NCBI RefSeq assembly: GCF_026213295.1
Contig: NC_079431.1
Location: forward strand, 19,091,521 to 19,155,520
DNA length: 64,000 bases
From: Gadus chalcogrammus
Taxonomy: Eukaryota > Chordata > Actinopteri > Gadiformes > Gadidae
Reading direction: 5' to 3'
Part shown: positions 27,063-37,627 of the stretch, in pieces
Layout of the letters: each line of letters starts with the position of its first letter
Position numbering within the stretch: position 1 is the first letter of the stretch
Notes under the pieces: generated by a model
The model's database searches: none
Told to the model about the DNA's origin: nothing
The model's input: the letters and a program-made list of their open reading frames with translations, nothing else
Translations under genes and position numbers: made by a program

Positions 27063-27633
27063 GAATCAATTCATTAGTCAATCAGAAGCATGTAAATATC
27101 GTCCCGGTGGCGTAAGAGGACGAACAAGGTGTCCTTCAACATCTACGCTTCCAGGAGATTGCAACGGTGCCACACATGAGCATATTCGAACATGTTTATT
27201 GGTAGTAATTAGCTGTCGAAATTGGAGGCCTTAATCAATACTGAGCAGCTAAGATTTGTCAAAAATGACATGTTATTTAGCATCTACACGTTGAGCTGAG
27301 TCCAATGACACCAAGAACGACACTCTAGCTAATGGTAACATGTGTTTTACATGGTACACCTAGGTCTAGGACATGATCTCGGTGTAGCAAGAGGCCGAGC
27401 TTGATCTCATTGGACTCAGCTTAACGTGTAGATGCTAATTAACATGTAATTTGTCAAAAATCTCCATCGGGAAGCAAATCTATAGCTGGTCATTATTGAT
27501 AAAGGCCTCCAAAATCGACAGCTAATTACTACCCCGAAACATATTCAAATATGATCGTAGATGTCAAAGGACACCTTGTTTGCTCTGTTGCACCACCGGG
27601 AAGATATTTTCATACTTCTAATGGATTGATTCA
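27063..27633. repeat. secondary inverted repeat within left arm
   Basis: The segment from gaatcaattcattag (27063) inward to gagtccaatga (27298) is inverted at tcattggactc (27408) to atggattgattc (27621-27632). The halves are about 240-250 bp and roughly 80-85% alike by eye, so clearly more diverged than the main arms are from each other. Confidence 0.85.
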
Positions 27634-27708
27634 TATTTTAAGGTTCTCGGAGTGAGACTTTAAGTGGCTGCAGCAGAAGTGTTGAGACGAAAGATTATAT
27701 CAAGAGAT

Positions 27709-27906
27709 TTATAGAATATTCCCATTCACATTATGATTCTTCGTCGTAACATCCGACCAAACATCCTTTACATTCACAGAGCGAAGATTATGAAAGTCCA
27801 GGCTCAGCAAGTGCTCCATCTCGTTGCACCTGCACCCAGCGGCTCGCTTGCAAGATTTTGGCCTGAAGTTCTTCCCAGACCAACACCCTAGCCATCCAAC
27901 ATGCAT
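27709..27906 (-). CDS. hypothetical 65-residue open frame (left-arm copy)
   Basis: The frame opens MHVGWLGC and has Cys residues at positions 8, 19, 25 and 27, with a basic stretch around PKSCKRAAGCRC, then a plain C-terminal half ending NVNGNIL. It is a mirror copy of the frame at 29084-29281 and differs from it at one residue (Trp 9 instead of Arg). The near identity follows from arm identity and is not evidence of selection. No family is recognised. The Cys spacing loosely recalls Cys-rich tails of some transposon proteins, which is speculative. It may be non-coding. Confidence 0.2.
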   Translation of the reverse strand: MHVGWLGCWSGKNFRPKSCKRAAGCRCNEMEHLLSLDFHNLRSVNVKDVWSDVTTKNHNVNGNIL

Positions 27907-28433
27907 ATCTGAGAATCAGGCCTCTCTTTAATAATGACAAAAAGTTATGAGAGAAACACACATTAACTTTTTGTTATCTCATAAGCGGCGTGGTGTCGGC
28001 TCCTTTTGACCTTTTGACCCCCAACTTCAAAAACGTGGCCACAGGCCAGCTGTGTCTACACACCTTTAGCCACAAATGTACACCTCCATCCCACAAAAAA
28101 TGGGGACTAGAAACTAACCTCTGTCTTACTGTACTGTTGGAGGTCACGCCCCTTTGCCGACCTTTTCGAGATAGCTAGGGATGCTAAAATGTTTACACAC
28201 ATTTCCCGGGGCCCCGTGTACGACATATCCGAGATTTGGAATTCTAGCCCTGAGAGAAAAAAAGTTTTCCCAAATGGAGTGTCATTTGGACAAAGCCCCT
28301 CAGAAGTGTAGCCTGCAAGACCTAATGGTTCAGAATGTGGTGGAAAAACAGTTTTTGAGATAGGAAGGTCCTACCGCCCTGAAATTTTAATACCTTATTC
28401 TAGGGCCTAACTGGGACCTCCGCACCGAAACTT

Positions 28434-28551
28434 GGCCCGGTCGGACCCCGAGGGCAGGAAGGGGGGGCCTGCCCTCGGGGTCTGACCGGGCCAAGTCTCG
28501 GGCAGGAAGGGCCCCCCCTTCCTGCCCTCGGGGTCCGACCGGGCCAAGTTT
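28434..28551. repeat. GC-rich centre of giant palindrome, three copies of a ~30-bp module
   Basis: The module cctgccctcggggtcYgacc + gggccaag occurs once inverted (28434-28459) and twice direct (28469-28495 and 28521-28546). The first inverted/direct pair alone can make a tight stem with a loop of about 9 nt. The 40-bp spacer 28470-28509 is therefore an extra module copy and not foreign sequence. Confidence 0.85.
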
Positions 28552-29083
28552 CGGTGCGGAGGTCCCAGTTAGGCCCTAGAATAAGGTATTAAAATTTCAG
28601 GGCGGTAGGACCTTCCTATCTCAAAAACTGTTTCTCCACCACATTCTGAACCATTAGGCCTTGCAGGCTACACTTCTGAGGGGCTTTGTCCAAATGACAC
28701 TCCATTTGGGAAAACGTTTTTTTCTCTAAGGGCTAGAACTCCAAATCTCGGATATGTCGTACACGGGACCCCGGGAAATGTGTGTAAACATTTTAGCATC
28801 CCTAGCTATCTCGAAAAGGTCGGCAAAGGGGCGTGACCTCCAACAGTACAGTAAATGTACATAAGACAGAGGTTAGTTTCTAGTCCCCATTTTTTGTGGG
28901 ATGGAGGTGTACATTTGTGGCTAAAGTTGTGTAGACACAGCTGGCCTGTGGCCACGTTTTTGAAGTCGGGGGTCAAAAGGTCAAAAGGAGCCGGCACCAC
29001 GCCGCTTATGAGATAACAAAAAGTTAATGTGTGTTTCTCTCATAACTTTTTGTCATTATTAAAGAGAGGCCTGATTCTCAGAT

Positions 29084-29281
29084 ATGCATGTTGGATGGCT
29101 AGGGTGTAGGTCTGGGAAGAACTTCAGGCCAAAATCTTGCAAGCGAGCCGCTGGGTGCAGGTGCAACGAGATGGAGCACTTGCTGAGCCTGGACTTTCAT
29201 AATCTTCGCTCTGTGAATGTAAAGGATGTTTGGTCGGATGTTACGACGAAGAATCATAATGTGAATGGGAATATTCTATAA
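29084..29281 (+). CDS. hypothetical 65-residue open frame (right-arm copy)
   Basis: Mirror of the frame at 27709-27906, with Arg at position 9. Cys at positions 8, 19, 25 and 27 lie in the basic N-terminal half. The frame ends at a TAA at 29279-29281. The 5' context is aagagaggcctgattctc with a nearby 11-bp hairpin (29016-29053), and no splice or promoter signal was identified. If it is real, the element makes a small Cys-containing protein. It may equally be chance. Confidence 0.2.
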   Translation: MHVGWLGCRSGKNFRPKSCKRAAGCRCNEMEHLLSLDFHNLRSVNVKDVWSDVTTKNHNVNGNIL

Positions 29282-29357
29282 ATCTCTTGATATCATCTTT
29301 CGTCTCAACACTTCTGCTGCAGCCACTTAAAGTCTCACTCCGAGAACCTTAAAACAT

Positions 29358-29976
29358 GAATCAATCCATTAGAAGTATGAAATATCTTCCCGGTAGTGCA
29401 ACAGAGCAAACAAGGTGTCCTTTGACATCTACGTTTCGAGACGATTGCAACAGTGCCACACATGATCATATTTGAATATGTTTCGGGGTAGTAATTAGCT
29501 GTCGATTTTGGAGGCCTTTATCAATAATGACCAGCTATAGATTTGCTTCCCGATGGGAGATTTTTGACAAATTACATGTTAATTAGCATCTACACGTTAA
29601 GCTGAGTCCAATGAGATCAAGCTCGGCCTCTTGCTACACCGAGATCATGTCCTAGACCTAGGTGTACCATGTAAAACACATGTTACCATTAGCTAGAGTG
29701 TCCTTCTTGGTGTCATTGGACTCAGCTCAACGTGTAGATGCTAAATAACATGTCATTTGTGACAAATCTTTATCGGGAAGCAAATCAATAGCTGCTCAGT
29801 ATGATTAAGGCCTCCAATTTCGACAGCTAATTACTACCATTAAACATGTTCGAATATGCTCATGTGTGGCACCGTTGCAATCTCCTGGAAGCGTAGATGT
29901 TGAAGGACACCTTGTTCGTCCTCTTACGCCACCGGGACGATATTTACATGCTTCTGATTGACTAATGAATTGATTC
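29358..29976. repeat. secondary inverted repeat within right arm
   Basis: Halves at about 29358-29614 and 29713-29976 are inverted copies, with gagtccaatga and tcattggactc bounding a ~98-bp loop. It mirrors the one at 27063-27633. Confidence 0.85.
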
Positions 29977-30239
29977 AGCTATTCCCCCAGAAGTCTGGGG
30001 TCAAAAGGTCAAAAGGAGACGGCACCACGCCGGGGTGGATCCAGATCTCGGGCAACAGCGCAGGGTTGCCAGGTCCTGCAAAAAAACGTGCCCCCCACAT
30101 ACCGTTCAAAATCACCCAAAATGTCCTAGAAGCATCCCAAATAAAAAATGATATTATTGGCCATTTTGGCCAACGTTTTGAAAGCAATAATATTTGAGGG
30201 AATATTTTTTTGTTGTTGTTTTAGCAGCGAAATGCACCG

Positions 30240-30244
30240 TGTGC

Positions 30245-30323
<79 letters not shown>

Positions 30324-30406
30324 TGTGTGTCTGTGCGTGCGTGTATGTGCTTGTGTGTGCTTGTGTGTGTGTGTCTGTGCGTGTGCGTGCGTGTGTGTGT
30401 GTGTAT
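30240..30406. repeat. (GT)n microsatellite inside right arm
   Basis: GT tract with TCTG and GCGT variants, the counterpart of 26660-26795 and longer by about 30 bp. Confidence 0.94.
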
Positions 30407-30663
30407 AACACGCTATTTTATGTTGAAATGCGACGTAATCCAGTGTTCACGAAAAGTACTCTGTCAACGGATGCTTTTGCCGACTGGGTTGGCTCTCAGA
30501 TATACGTGTTCCTAACAAGATGATATCATTAAAAGTTACATAAAGTAACAGTTTAATAACACAAACGCAGGAAGCACGTGAGCTGCTAGTTTAGCGAAAG
30601 CAACCTGACGTCGTTTGAAACCATGCGAGCGAGCCGATCAAATCCTAATTACTATAAAACTAA

Positions 30664-31075
30664 AGATCAGACACAATCACTGACTGAAGATTATGCAAGT
30701 AAAAAGTATATTTCTCGCTAGAAATGTTATTAGAAACACGTTTAACGGTGAATCGGTCCTAAAATATTGCATTTCCCATTCAGATAATAAAGATTAATAA
30801 AGATCATACACATTCACTGACTGAAGATTATGTAAGGAAAATGTACATTTCTCGCTGGAAAAGTCATTAGAAACGCGTTTAATGGTGTATCTGTCCTAAA
30901 ATATTGCATTTCCCATTCAGATAATAAAGATTAATAAAGATCATACACATTCACTGACTGAAGATTATGTAAGGAAAATGTACATTTCTCGCTAGAAATG
31001 TCATTAGAAACGCGTTTAATGGTGTATCTGCCCTAAAATATTGCATTTCCCATTCAGATAATAAAGATTAATATA
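30664..31075 (-). repeat. 137-bp tandem repeat, three copies (right arm)
   Basis: The aaagatt landmark lies at 30789, 30926 and 31063, again with a 137-bp period. Inverted counterpart of 26001-26415. Confidence 0.93.
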
Positions 31076-31342
31076 AGCTACGCCGTGTTCCGGAGCCGCG
31101 GGGGATTCTGGGAATTGGGGTTCTCAGTTGACAAATGGGGCTTTTGTTAACTTGTTTTGTTGTTAGGATTAAGTGAGGTTAATGGGTTCGGGATGTTATG
31201 TGGTTGTGTGTTTTTCTATTAACATTGTTCGTGTGTTCATTATTTTCGACACCGTCACCGAGAGTGACGTGACCATCGTTTCGTGCAGCTGTTCCGTGTT
31301 GAAGTCTCGTTCAATAAAAACCAACTCTCGTTGTCGAGCGTG

Positions 31343-31440
31343 CCCCCCCCCCCTACAAACGTGTCTCCCCCCCCCTCAACAAACGTGTCCTCCCCCCCCC
31401 CCCCCCCCCCTTCAACTAACGTGTCCCCCCCCCCCCCCCC
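31343..31440. repeat. cluster of four long C runs (right arm)
   Basis: C runs of about 11, 9-10, 19 and 16, separated by caacaaacgtgtc variants. Mirror of the G-run cluster, with different run lengths. Confidence 0.9.
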
Positions 31441-32501
31441 TTCATGGGTCTGATTCGCCGATTTCCCATGCTGATATCCCGAAGATTCTCGGGCATCTTC
31501 GACAATTTGGCTATAGATTGTCTCATTACACGCTAAATAATATAATTATAGCCTTGTAGTGGACCGTAACATAATTCACCTACAGTATTTCGTTATGTGT
31601 TGTTCTTTCAATTGTGTTGTTGTTTACTGCATGTCATTTACGTTCTTGGTGGTTCAGGGATCGCGGTCCCTAAGGATTACGTGCGTCTCATGACGTCACA
31701 GACCATGCTGGATTTGTTTACCTTCAGCACGCTTTGTTTTCCGGTTTTCTTTTTTACAAAATAAACGAGTCACACGGCTGTGTGCTCAACGTGCAAAGTT
31801 GTGTTCTTAACTTATTGCAATTTCCACAGCCTAATTATATGTATAGGTTTTGGCATAAACATAACTAGGGTGCACTGTACTATCTGCGCACACCCTTTCT
31901 GAAGCCTCTCTCTCGCTCTCTCTCTCTCTCTCTGTCCCTCCCGCTCTCTCTTTCTCTCTCTCTCGTACCGTTTTGTGGAGCACGTTAATTGTCTTAGAAA
32001 CACTCCCATTCAGAATGCATTGGTTTACATTTCGTTTTGTGTAACACGCAAAAAGTCGGACTATCGTGCTCGGGAACACGCTTCAATAGATTAACGTTCG
32101 TGCGCAGGAGCACGCAATTGCGTGATACCGGGTTGCACCAGCTGGGCGACGTCAGATGTGCGTTGAATTTTTTTATTTTATTTTTATTTTTACTTTTTGT
32201 AGCTTTAAATACAGCCCCTTGATAAATGTAATTACTTACTGTACATTAAAAATATATATTTCTGCTCAATTTAAAAGGTTGAATCTCCTCGTGACTGAAG
32301 GTTTTTACAGCACGAAGCCTTAATGTGCGCATGCTTGATGCGCTCCACTTTTTTCTGCGGAGAACCAGCGCCTTGAATACTACAGCGTTTCTACAGCTCG
32401 ATGCGGTTTCGCAATGAATCCGCCTTTAGGGAGATATTCCTGAACTGCATAAAACAAAACCGGATAGTTTTTGCCTGTTTCTGGTCTGTGTGAACGGGGC
32501 C

Positions 32502-33056
32502 TCAGGGAGGTAGCTACCAGGAGGGCGGAGGAAGCCTGTCAGTGAAGTAGCTACCAGGAGGGTGGAGGATGACACTCAGTGAGGTAGATACCAGGAGGGT
32601 GGAGGAAGCCTGTCAGTGAAGTAGCTACCAGGAGGGTGGAGGAAGCCTGTCAGTGAAGTAGCTACCAGGAGGGTGGAGGATGACACTCAGTGAGGTAGCT
32701 ACCAGGAGGGTGGAGGAAGCCTGTCAGTGAAGTAGCTACCAGGAGGGTGGAGGAAGCCTGTCAGTGAAGTAGCTACCAGGAGGGTGGAGGATGACACTCA
32801 GTGAGGTAGCTACCAGGAGGGTGGAGGAAGCCTGTCAGTGAAGTAGCACCCAGGAGGGTGGAGGAAGCCTGTAAGTGAAGTAGCTACCAGGAGGGTGGAG
32901 GAAGCCTGTCAGTGAAGTAGCTACCAGGAGGGTGGAGGAAGCCACTCAGTGAGGTAGCCAGCAGGAGGGTGGAGGAAGCCTGTCAGTGAGGTAGCTAGCA
33001 GGAGGGTGGAGGAAGCCACTCAGTGAGGTAGCCAGCAGGAGGGCGGAGGAAGCCAG
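32502..33056 (+). repeat. 37-bp minisatellite, 15 units, with 111-bp higher-order period
   Basis: Units read tcagtgaRgtagctaccagg then agggtggagg then a 7-bp end that is either aagcctg (A), atgacac (B) or aagccac (C). Units 3-4-5 and 6-7-8 both run A-A-B and differ at about one base, which gives a 111-bp higher-order repeat. The last units carry C-type ends and gccagc variants. A decayed 16th unit follows to about 33090. Confidence 0.95.
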
Positions 33057-33386
33057 TCAGCTAGATAGCTAGCAGAAGGAAGGTGGCAAAAAGGATGTTA
33101 CATTCTGAGGCGAGGGCAGATATTGCCTCTCTTCTGTCAGAATTAGGGTTATCTGAATTTTTATGTTTTGCCCACAATTGTTAAGGGGCCTCCACTTAAA
33201 GTTAGTCTTGGCTGTTCTGGGATGATCGCTACACAGTGAAAGTCTTGGATCTCATCGCCTCCTGTGTGCATTTAATTCTTGAATCTGTACAATAAAGCAC
33301 TATAGTGAAGGTGGGTTTTTGTGAATGTAAATGTGTGTTTGTCTGTGTGTGTGTTTCTAGTGTGTGTCGGTTTTGTATATTTTGTG

Positions 33387-33392
33387 TGTGTG

Positions 33393-33455
<63 letters not shown>
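33387..33455. repeat. (GT)n microsatellite with GT-rich surroundings
   Basis: Core tract of about 69 bp inside a GT/TTTG-rich zone from 33311 to about 33790. Confidence 0.93.
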
Positions 33456-33789
33456 TTGCCTGTGTGTTATTTTGATTGTGTGGTTAGATGTGGGAATACG
33501 TGGGTTGTTTACGATTGTGTGTTTTCCTAGTTTTTGTTGGTGTGTGTTTTTAGAGTGTGTTTCTGTGTTTGCCTGTCTGTGTCTGTTTATTTGTTTATTT
33601 GAGAATATGTGTTGTTTACTAGAGTGTGGTTGTGCATATGTTTTTGTATACGTGTGTGCATGTCTAGGTTTGTCTATGATTGACTATGTGTGGGCATGCA
33701 TTTAATTAGTGTCTGTTTTTGTGTAGCTCTGTGCATGGTTATTTGTTTATGCAAGTGACTATATGTGTGTGTGCTCATATGAGTGTGTC

Positions 33790-35815
33790 TTTCGAGACGA
33801 CAGGTTCACATATAGCCTTTGACTGCATGCGTGGGTGGTACTATATAAACCCAACCTGAATACTCACTGGACCAAACAACATGCTGTATTCTAATATCCC
33901 CTTCTGAGAGTCAATATTGGTCTAACTGTTGGCATGTGTGGCATCCTGGATTTGGATTCAGTTTCGAGATGTGTCTGGAATCTGCACTTTCTCCACCACC
34001 ACCATCGACACCACCACCGTCAACCCTGTACTGTATTACACCACAGCTGTTTCTAGCGCTTGTTGAGGGGCTTTTTCAGGAGCGAACTGTGTTTAGGTTG
34101 CGGTGTAACACAAGACCTGGGCGCAAGCTAAAATGTATCCGATTTTATTTGCTATTAATTATAAATGTGTTAGAAAGAGAACCGAGTGCCAAAGCGTGGG
34201 TTGGCATTGGTTCAAAAATACCTCTTGTTAAGATTCATAATAATACATTTAGTCAATCATGGCTTCAATTTCATGTATTTTTATAACACACCTGTATTAA
34301 GAAAAAGGTAAATTATTGTTGCTCAAAATTGTCAATATATGATGATAATATATAAAATAATAAAACAAATAAATAATGTATGGCAAAATGTGCACTCTGT
34401 ATGCTTAAGGCTTATAGGAATGGACAACAGGATTTAAAAACGTAAAATAAAATATAACATAGGGATAGATCAACTACCTAATATCTTTTAGGAAAAGGTC
34501 CAAAAGTGTATAAATACACATCTCAAAGGTAGCTCATTTGTACAGTTTTGTAAGGGTTGGAGGGGAACGAAGGAAATCAACAGATTGAAATTAAGCGAGA
34601 TTGCAATGGATTTCATTGAAAGTAATTTTCTAGTTTCTCAATGCACACCTTTATCTAAATAATTATATTATTGATTTTGATTGTCCATCTCTTATTGGTT
34701 AAAGTGATGACAGCTTCCAAACAGATTATCATGGTACAATGAGTAGGCAGTTTTACTGTAACGCTTCTTAGCTTTATATAGGCACATCTAATCATTTTGT
34801 TTTCATCCCACAATGGCCCGTATACTGCCAATGCCACTACCCCCTATTGTCAAGTTGTTTTGAGGCCTTTAAACAGATTAGAGAGCATTGATGGACATCC
34901 CCCTATAATGATTTGATCCTCAACTTTAAATCTAGCATTACCATTTTTCACTTAACAAAAGACCACCAAAAGTCCAATGTCCAACCCCAAACAAAATAAG
35001 AAGCATGTAACAAAAATAGCATGCTCAGCAAAAGCAATCTTTTTCACAGGATTTGATCTATTTTAGGCCTACATAACATACGAAAGTTAATCTGAGACAA
35101 CACTGATTCCAACAGTTTAAAGCATATCACTGTGACCAAAACACGCAGAACTAGAGGCAAAAATCAACCAAACCTAACTTTTTTCTTATACAACCAAAAT
35201 ATCTTACCTTTGTTGTTTTGGACATCAATGTTGCGTTTGAACCCATAAAATCCCCATAAACTGCTAATTCTGATTTCTGATTACCATTTAGCAAAAACAT
35301 TTTATAATCAATGCAGTGTAGAGGAAATAGGTAAATAGCCTTCAATCATAACATACCTTCTTCATCGCCAACTGGTGGCCGTATGGGGTAATTGTGATTG
35401 TTTGCCCTGGTGTCATTCAATTATATTCGCCCTGACGGTTCAATAGTGTGAAGTGTCCAAATTGTAGACTGTGTTTTCAAGATATCTACCGATTTTGTGT
35501 CTCATCAAGTTTATATTGAACATTTTGTAATGGATAGATTGGAGTTATTTGGAGATTTTGCCTAAACCTATTTCTACTAAAACCTTTCTATCTAGGCTCT
35601 ACCCCACAATTGTCATTGATTTTACAATAGCTTTTAATCCAGGCGACCACTGTCTTCTTTCAGGTAGTTAGCTCAGTTGGTCTGTCACACAATACTTTAC
35701 TTTGGTTAAATTATTATCTTTATTACCTAAGTAAAACGACATCTCAAACGATGATGTTTGGCACTCACCAAATCTAAAGCTAATTGATGTTATTGCCTGC
35801 CTTAATGGTTGGCTG
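33790..35815. other. AT-rich single-copy DNA, no gene seen
   Basis: A (CCA)n-like patch sits near 33992-34020. The rest is AT-rich with frequent stops in all frames and no recognised repeat. The far end (35640 on) may already belong to the LINE relic. Confidence 0.4.
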
Positions 35816-35819
35816 CTGT

Positions 35820-36645
35820 AACGAGTTAAGCACACAAAAAACCTAGGCATCTGGTGTGACCCGGAACTTTAACATATTCATTTTATTGTAAAGAAAATGT
35901 ACCTGGCCATGAGGATACTGATAAACTGCTTCTCATTTACTGGGAGAAAGAGGCTTACCAATATTGGATTATGCTTATGTGGCATCCAAAACAAATCGTA
36001 TTTCTTTCAATATAATTTATAATAGACTATGCAGAATACTTCATGCCTCTCCTTTTCCAACTACTCTTTGAGCAACCTTCCCATCCATCCTGTCCCATCA
36101 TAAGATGATAGTGAGATTGGCTGCGGTTTATTTTTAAATGTATACATTTCAAATTTCAACTTTTTAAAATCATTCATGGTTCCTTTTTCCGCTAATAATC
36201 AACTGAGACACTCTATGCAGTTCTTTTTTCTGTCCCTGCAGTCTTATTTAGACAATGGCAAAGAAAGCCTTTATCTTTAAATCACACTCTGATTGGAATA
36301 ATCTACCGGTAAATATTTGATCCATATCATCTTGACACTTGTTCATAAATGCCCTCTTATAATAGGATCAGTTGTTCATGTCCATAGTAACACCTCTTAA
36401 TTATGCATTATATTTGTATTATTTAATGATCTCACTAGAATGAATACCTCCATGACAATCATTCTATAATCTATGCATAAATTATCCATTTCAAGCTCTG
36501 GTTAGAGTACAAGCTCCTGATTTTGCATGTTTTATTATTGATGATTGTCATTTTTTGTTGTTTGAATTATCTAGTGGTCATTGTTTTACTTTTGTACATT
36601 AAATGTTAACATGAAAAAACATTTAACATAAATAAAGAATTTCAA
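35820..36645 (+). pseudogene. decayed LINE reverse-transcriptase C-terminal region and 3' end
   Basis: A broken plus-strand reading, with stops and frameshifts, shows the order of landmarks typical of the C-terminal part of fish LINE ORF2: a KNLGIWCDPEL-like phrase near 35838, FSFTGRKRL near 35930-35955, an LDYAYVASKTN-like stretch near 35965, RLRHSM/TLYAV-like text near 36205, and a SDWNNLPVNI-like phrase near 36288-36315. An aataaag signal near 36630 precedes the end. The catalytic polymerase motifs are not in this fragment. It is a 5'-truncated, old, non-functional copy. The clade is not assigned. Confidence 0.65.
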
Positions 36646-36649
36646 ACAA

Positions 36650-37520
36650 GCATGCAAAGTATTACATTCCAGGGAGCTGTGTTTCCAACAACAGCTTACT
36701 TGATGGTGAAAAGATTGAAATTATTGAAACTACACTTATAGAAATTGTGTTCTGGATGTCAGTTGTCAAATAAATTTAGGTCAACTGTGGGGACGTTTAT
36801 CTCACTCACCCCTACCCCTCCCGTGGTCACTCACTCCCTTTCTATATCCACCTTTTTCATTGTCTCTCACTCAGTACCCCTATTTTTTCTCCCACACTGT
36901 TGCTGTTGCTCCAGTGATGGGGCTGATGGCTGTATCAACCTTGGGAGAGTTGTGGGGGGTGTCTGTCGTCCTCACACTAATTCACACCAGATGGAGGAGA
37001 GGTTTGGATGAAATTAAGTCATTGTATATGGGAGGGAAGAGAAACAGCCTGCCGAAATGGTGGTGGTGTTGAGGCTTTGACTGTATGACTTTATGATATG
37101 TGTCTTAATTGAGTCAGTTCTGTCCACTTCAGTAAACATTATTTGAATAATCTGCAGGAGGGAACCCAGATGATAAACTGACTGTATGTGGCTATCAGGT
37201 CGGTGTATGCCAGTAAATGTGTGTGCCAGCAACTGTGTGTGCATGTGTGTGCCAGTTTTGTTATGCATGTATTTGTTTACATGTGCAAGCATGTGCCTAC
37301 TTATGTGTGTGAGTATGCATGCATCTGTGTGTGTCTGTGTGTCTGTGCGTGCACATGCGTGGTGTGGCCAGTTGTCAGAAGGGCAATCGCTGGGTCAAAC
37401 ACTTGCTTCCTGTTTCCTGTAAAGAGAAAGTGAGAGGAGCCTCTGCTAGCGTCCATCTTCATTAAGACGGCCCGACTACAGCAACGGTCAGATGTCAGGC
37501 GCTCTATTTCGATCTTCCTC
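36650..37520. other. single-copy DNA with GTGT-rich patch, no gene seen
   Basis: 36750-36960 is mildly pyrimidine-rich. 37196-37370 is a degenerate GT-rich zone. No coding signal. Confidence 0.4.
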
Positions 37521-37522
37521 AC

Positions 37523-37627
<105 letters not shown>

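Larger units (their letters stand above)
24951..28469 (+). repeat. left arm of giant palindrome
   Basis: Order from the outside in: CG-rich terminal segment, GA-rich patch (25120-25180), G-run cluster (25642-25730), three 137-bp tandem units (26001-26415), CA microsatellite (26660-26795), secondary inverted repeat (27063-27633), small open frame on the minus strand (27709-27906), then the GC-rich centre. The right arm shows the same order inverted. Confidence 0.9.
24951..32135. mobile_element. giant palindromic (fold-back) element, 7.2 kb
   Basis: The left arm (24951-28469) and right arm (28510-32135) are reverse complements around a 40-bp spacer. Both outer ends start CAACCCGGTATCACGCAATT reading inward. 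CACCAGC stands directly outside each end (24944-24950 and 32136-32142), as expected for a 7-bp target-site duplication. In the ~400 bp I compared near the outer ends there are about six differences, so identity is about 98-99%. Larger differences are microsatellite and G-run lengths and small indels, such as a ~19-bp gap in the left arm near 27250. No transposase was recognised. The layout resembles fold-back elements, for example Drosophila Galileo (P superfamily, long terminal inverted repeats, 7-bp duplications). That is an analogy only. Confidence 0.85.
28510..32135 (-). repeat. right arm of giant palindrome
   Basis: Reverse complement of 24951-28469. It is about 107 bp longer, mainly from a longer GT tract, longer C runs and small indels. 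The order of internal modules is the exact mirror of the left arm. Confidence 0.9.
24723..32501. mobile_element. DNA transposon-like element, GGCCCCGT termini, TCA duplication (outer shell)
   Basis: The left end GGCCCCGTCTACACGG and the right end (read inward on the minus strand) GGCCCCGTTCACACAG form an inverted repeat. TCA lies at 24720-24722 and again at 32502-32504. GAAACCGCAT is a subterminal motif at 24754-24763 and, inverted, at 32401-32410. The left shell also has an 18-bp inverted pair at 24754-24771 and 24872-24889. Without the inner palindrome and one copy of its 7-bp duplication, the shell is about 587 bp (24723-24950 plus 32143-32501), so MITE-sized, with no coding sequence. A 3-bp duplication is compatible with PIF/Harbinger, but that family prefers TWA targets, so the superfamily stays open. 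Confidence 0.8.

Noticed and set aside
24951..32135. Assembly or read fold-back artefact as the explanation of the palindrome
   Set aside because: Arms differ by scattered substitutions and indels (for example a ~19-bp gap in the left arm), and the outer flanks differ with a clean 7-bp direct repeat. A fold-back artefact would give near-identical arms and no target duplication. Not fully excluded without long reads.
32502..33056. CRISPR-like regular array
   Set aside because: Units are contiguous 37-bp tandem repeats without unique spacers, in a vertebrate context. It is a minisatellite.
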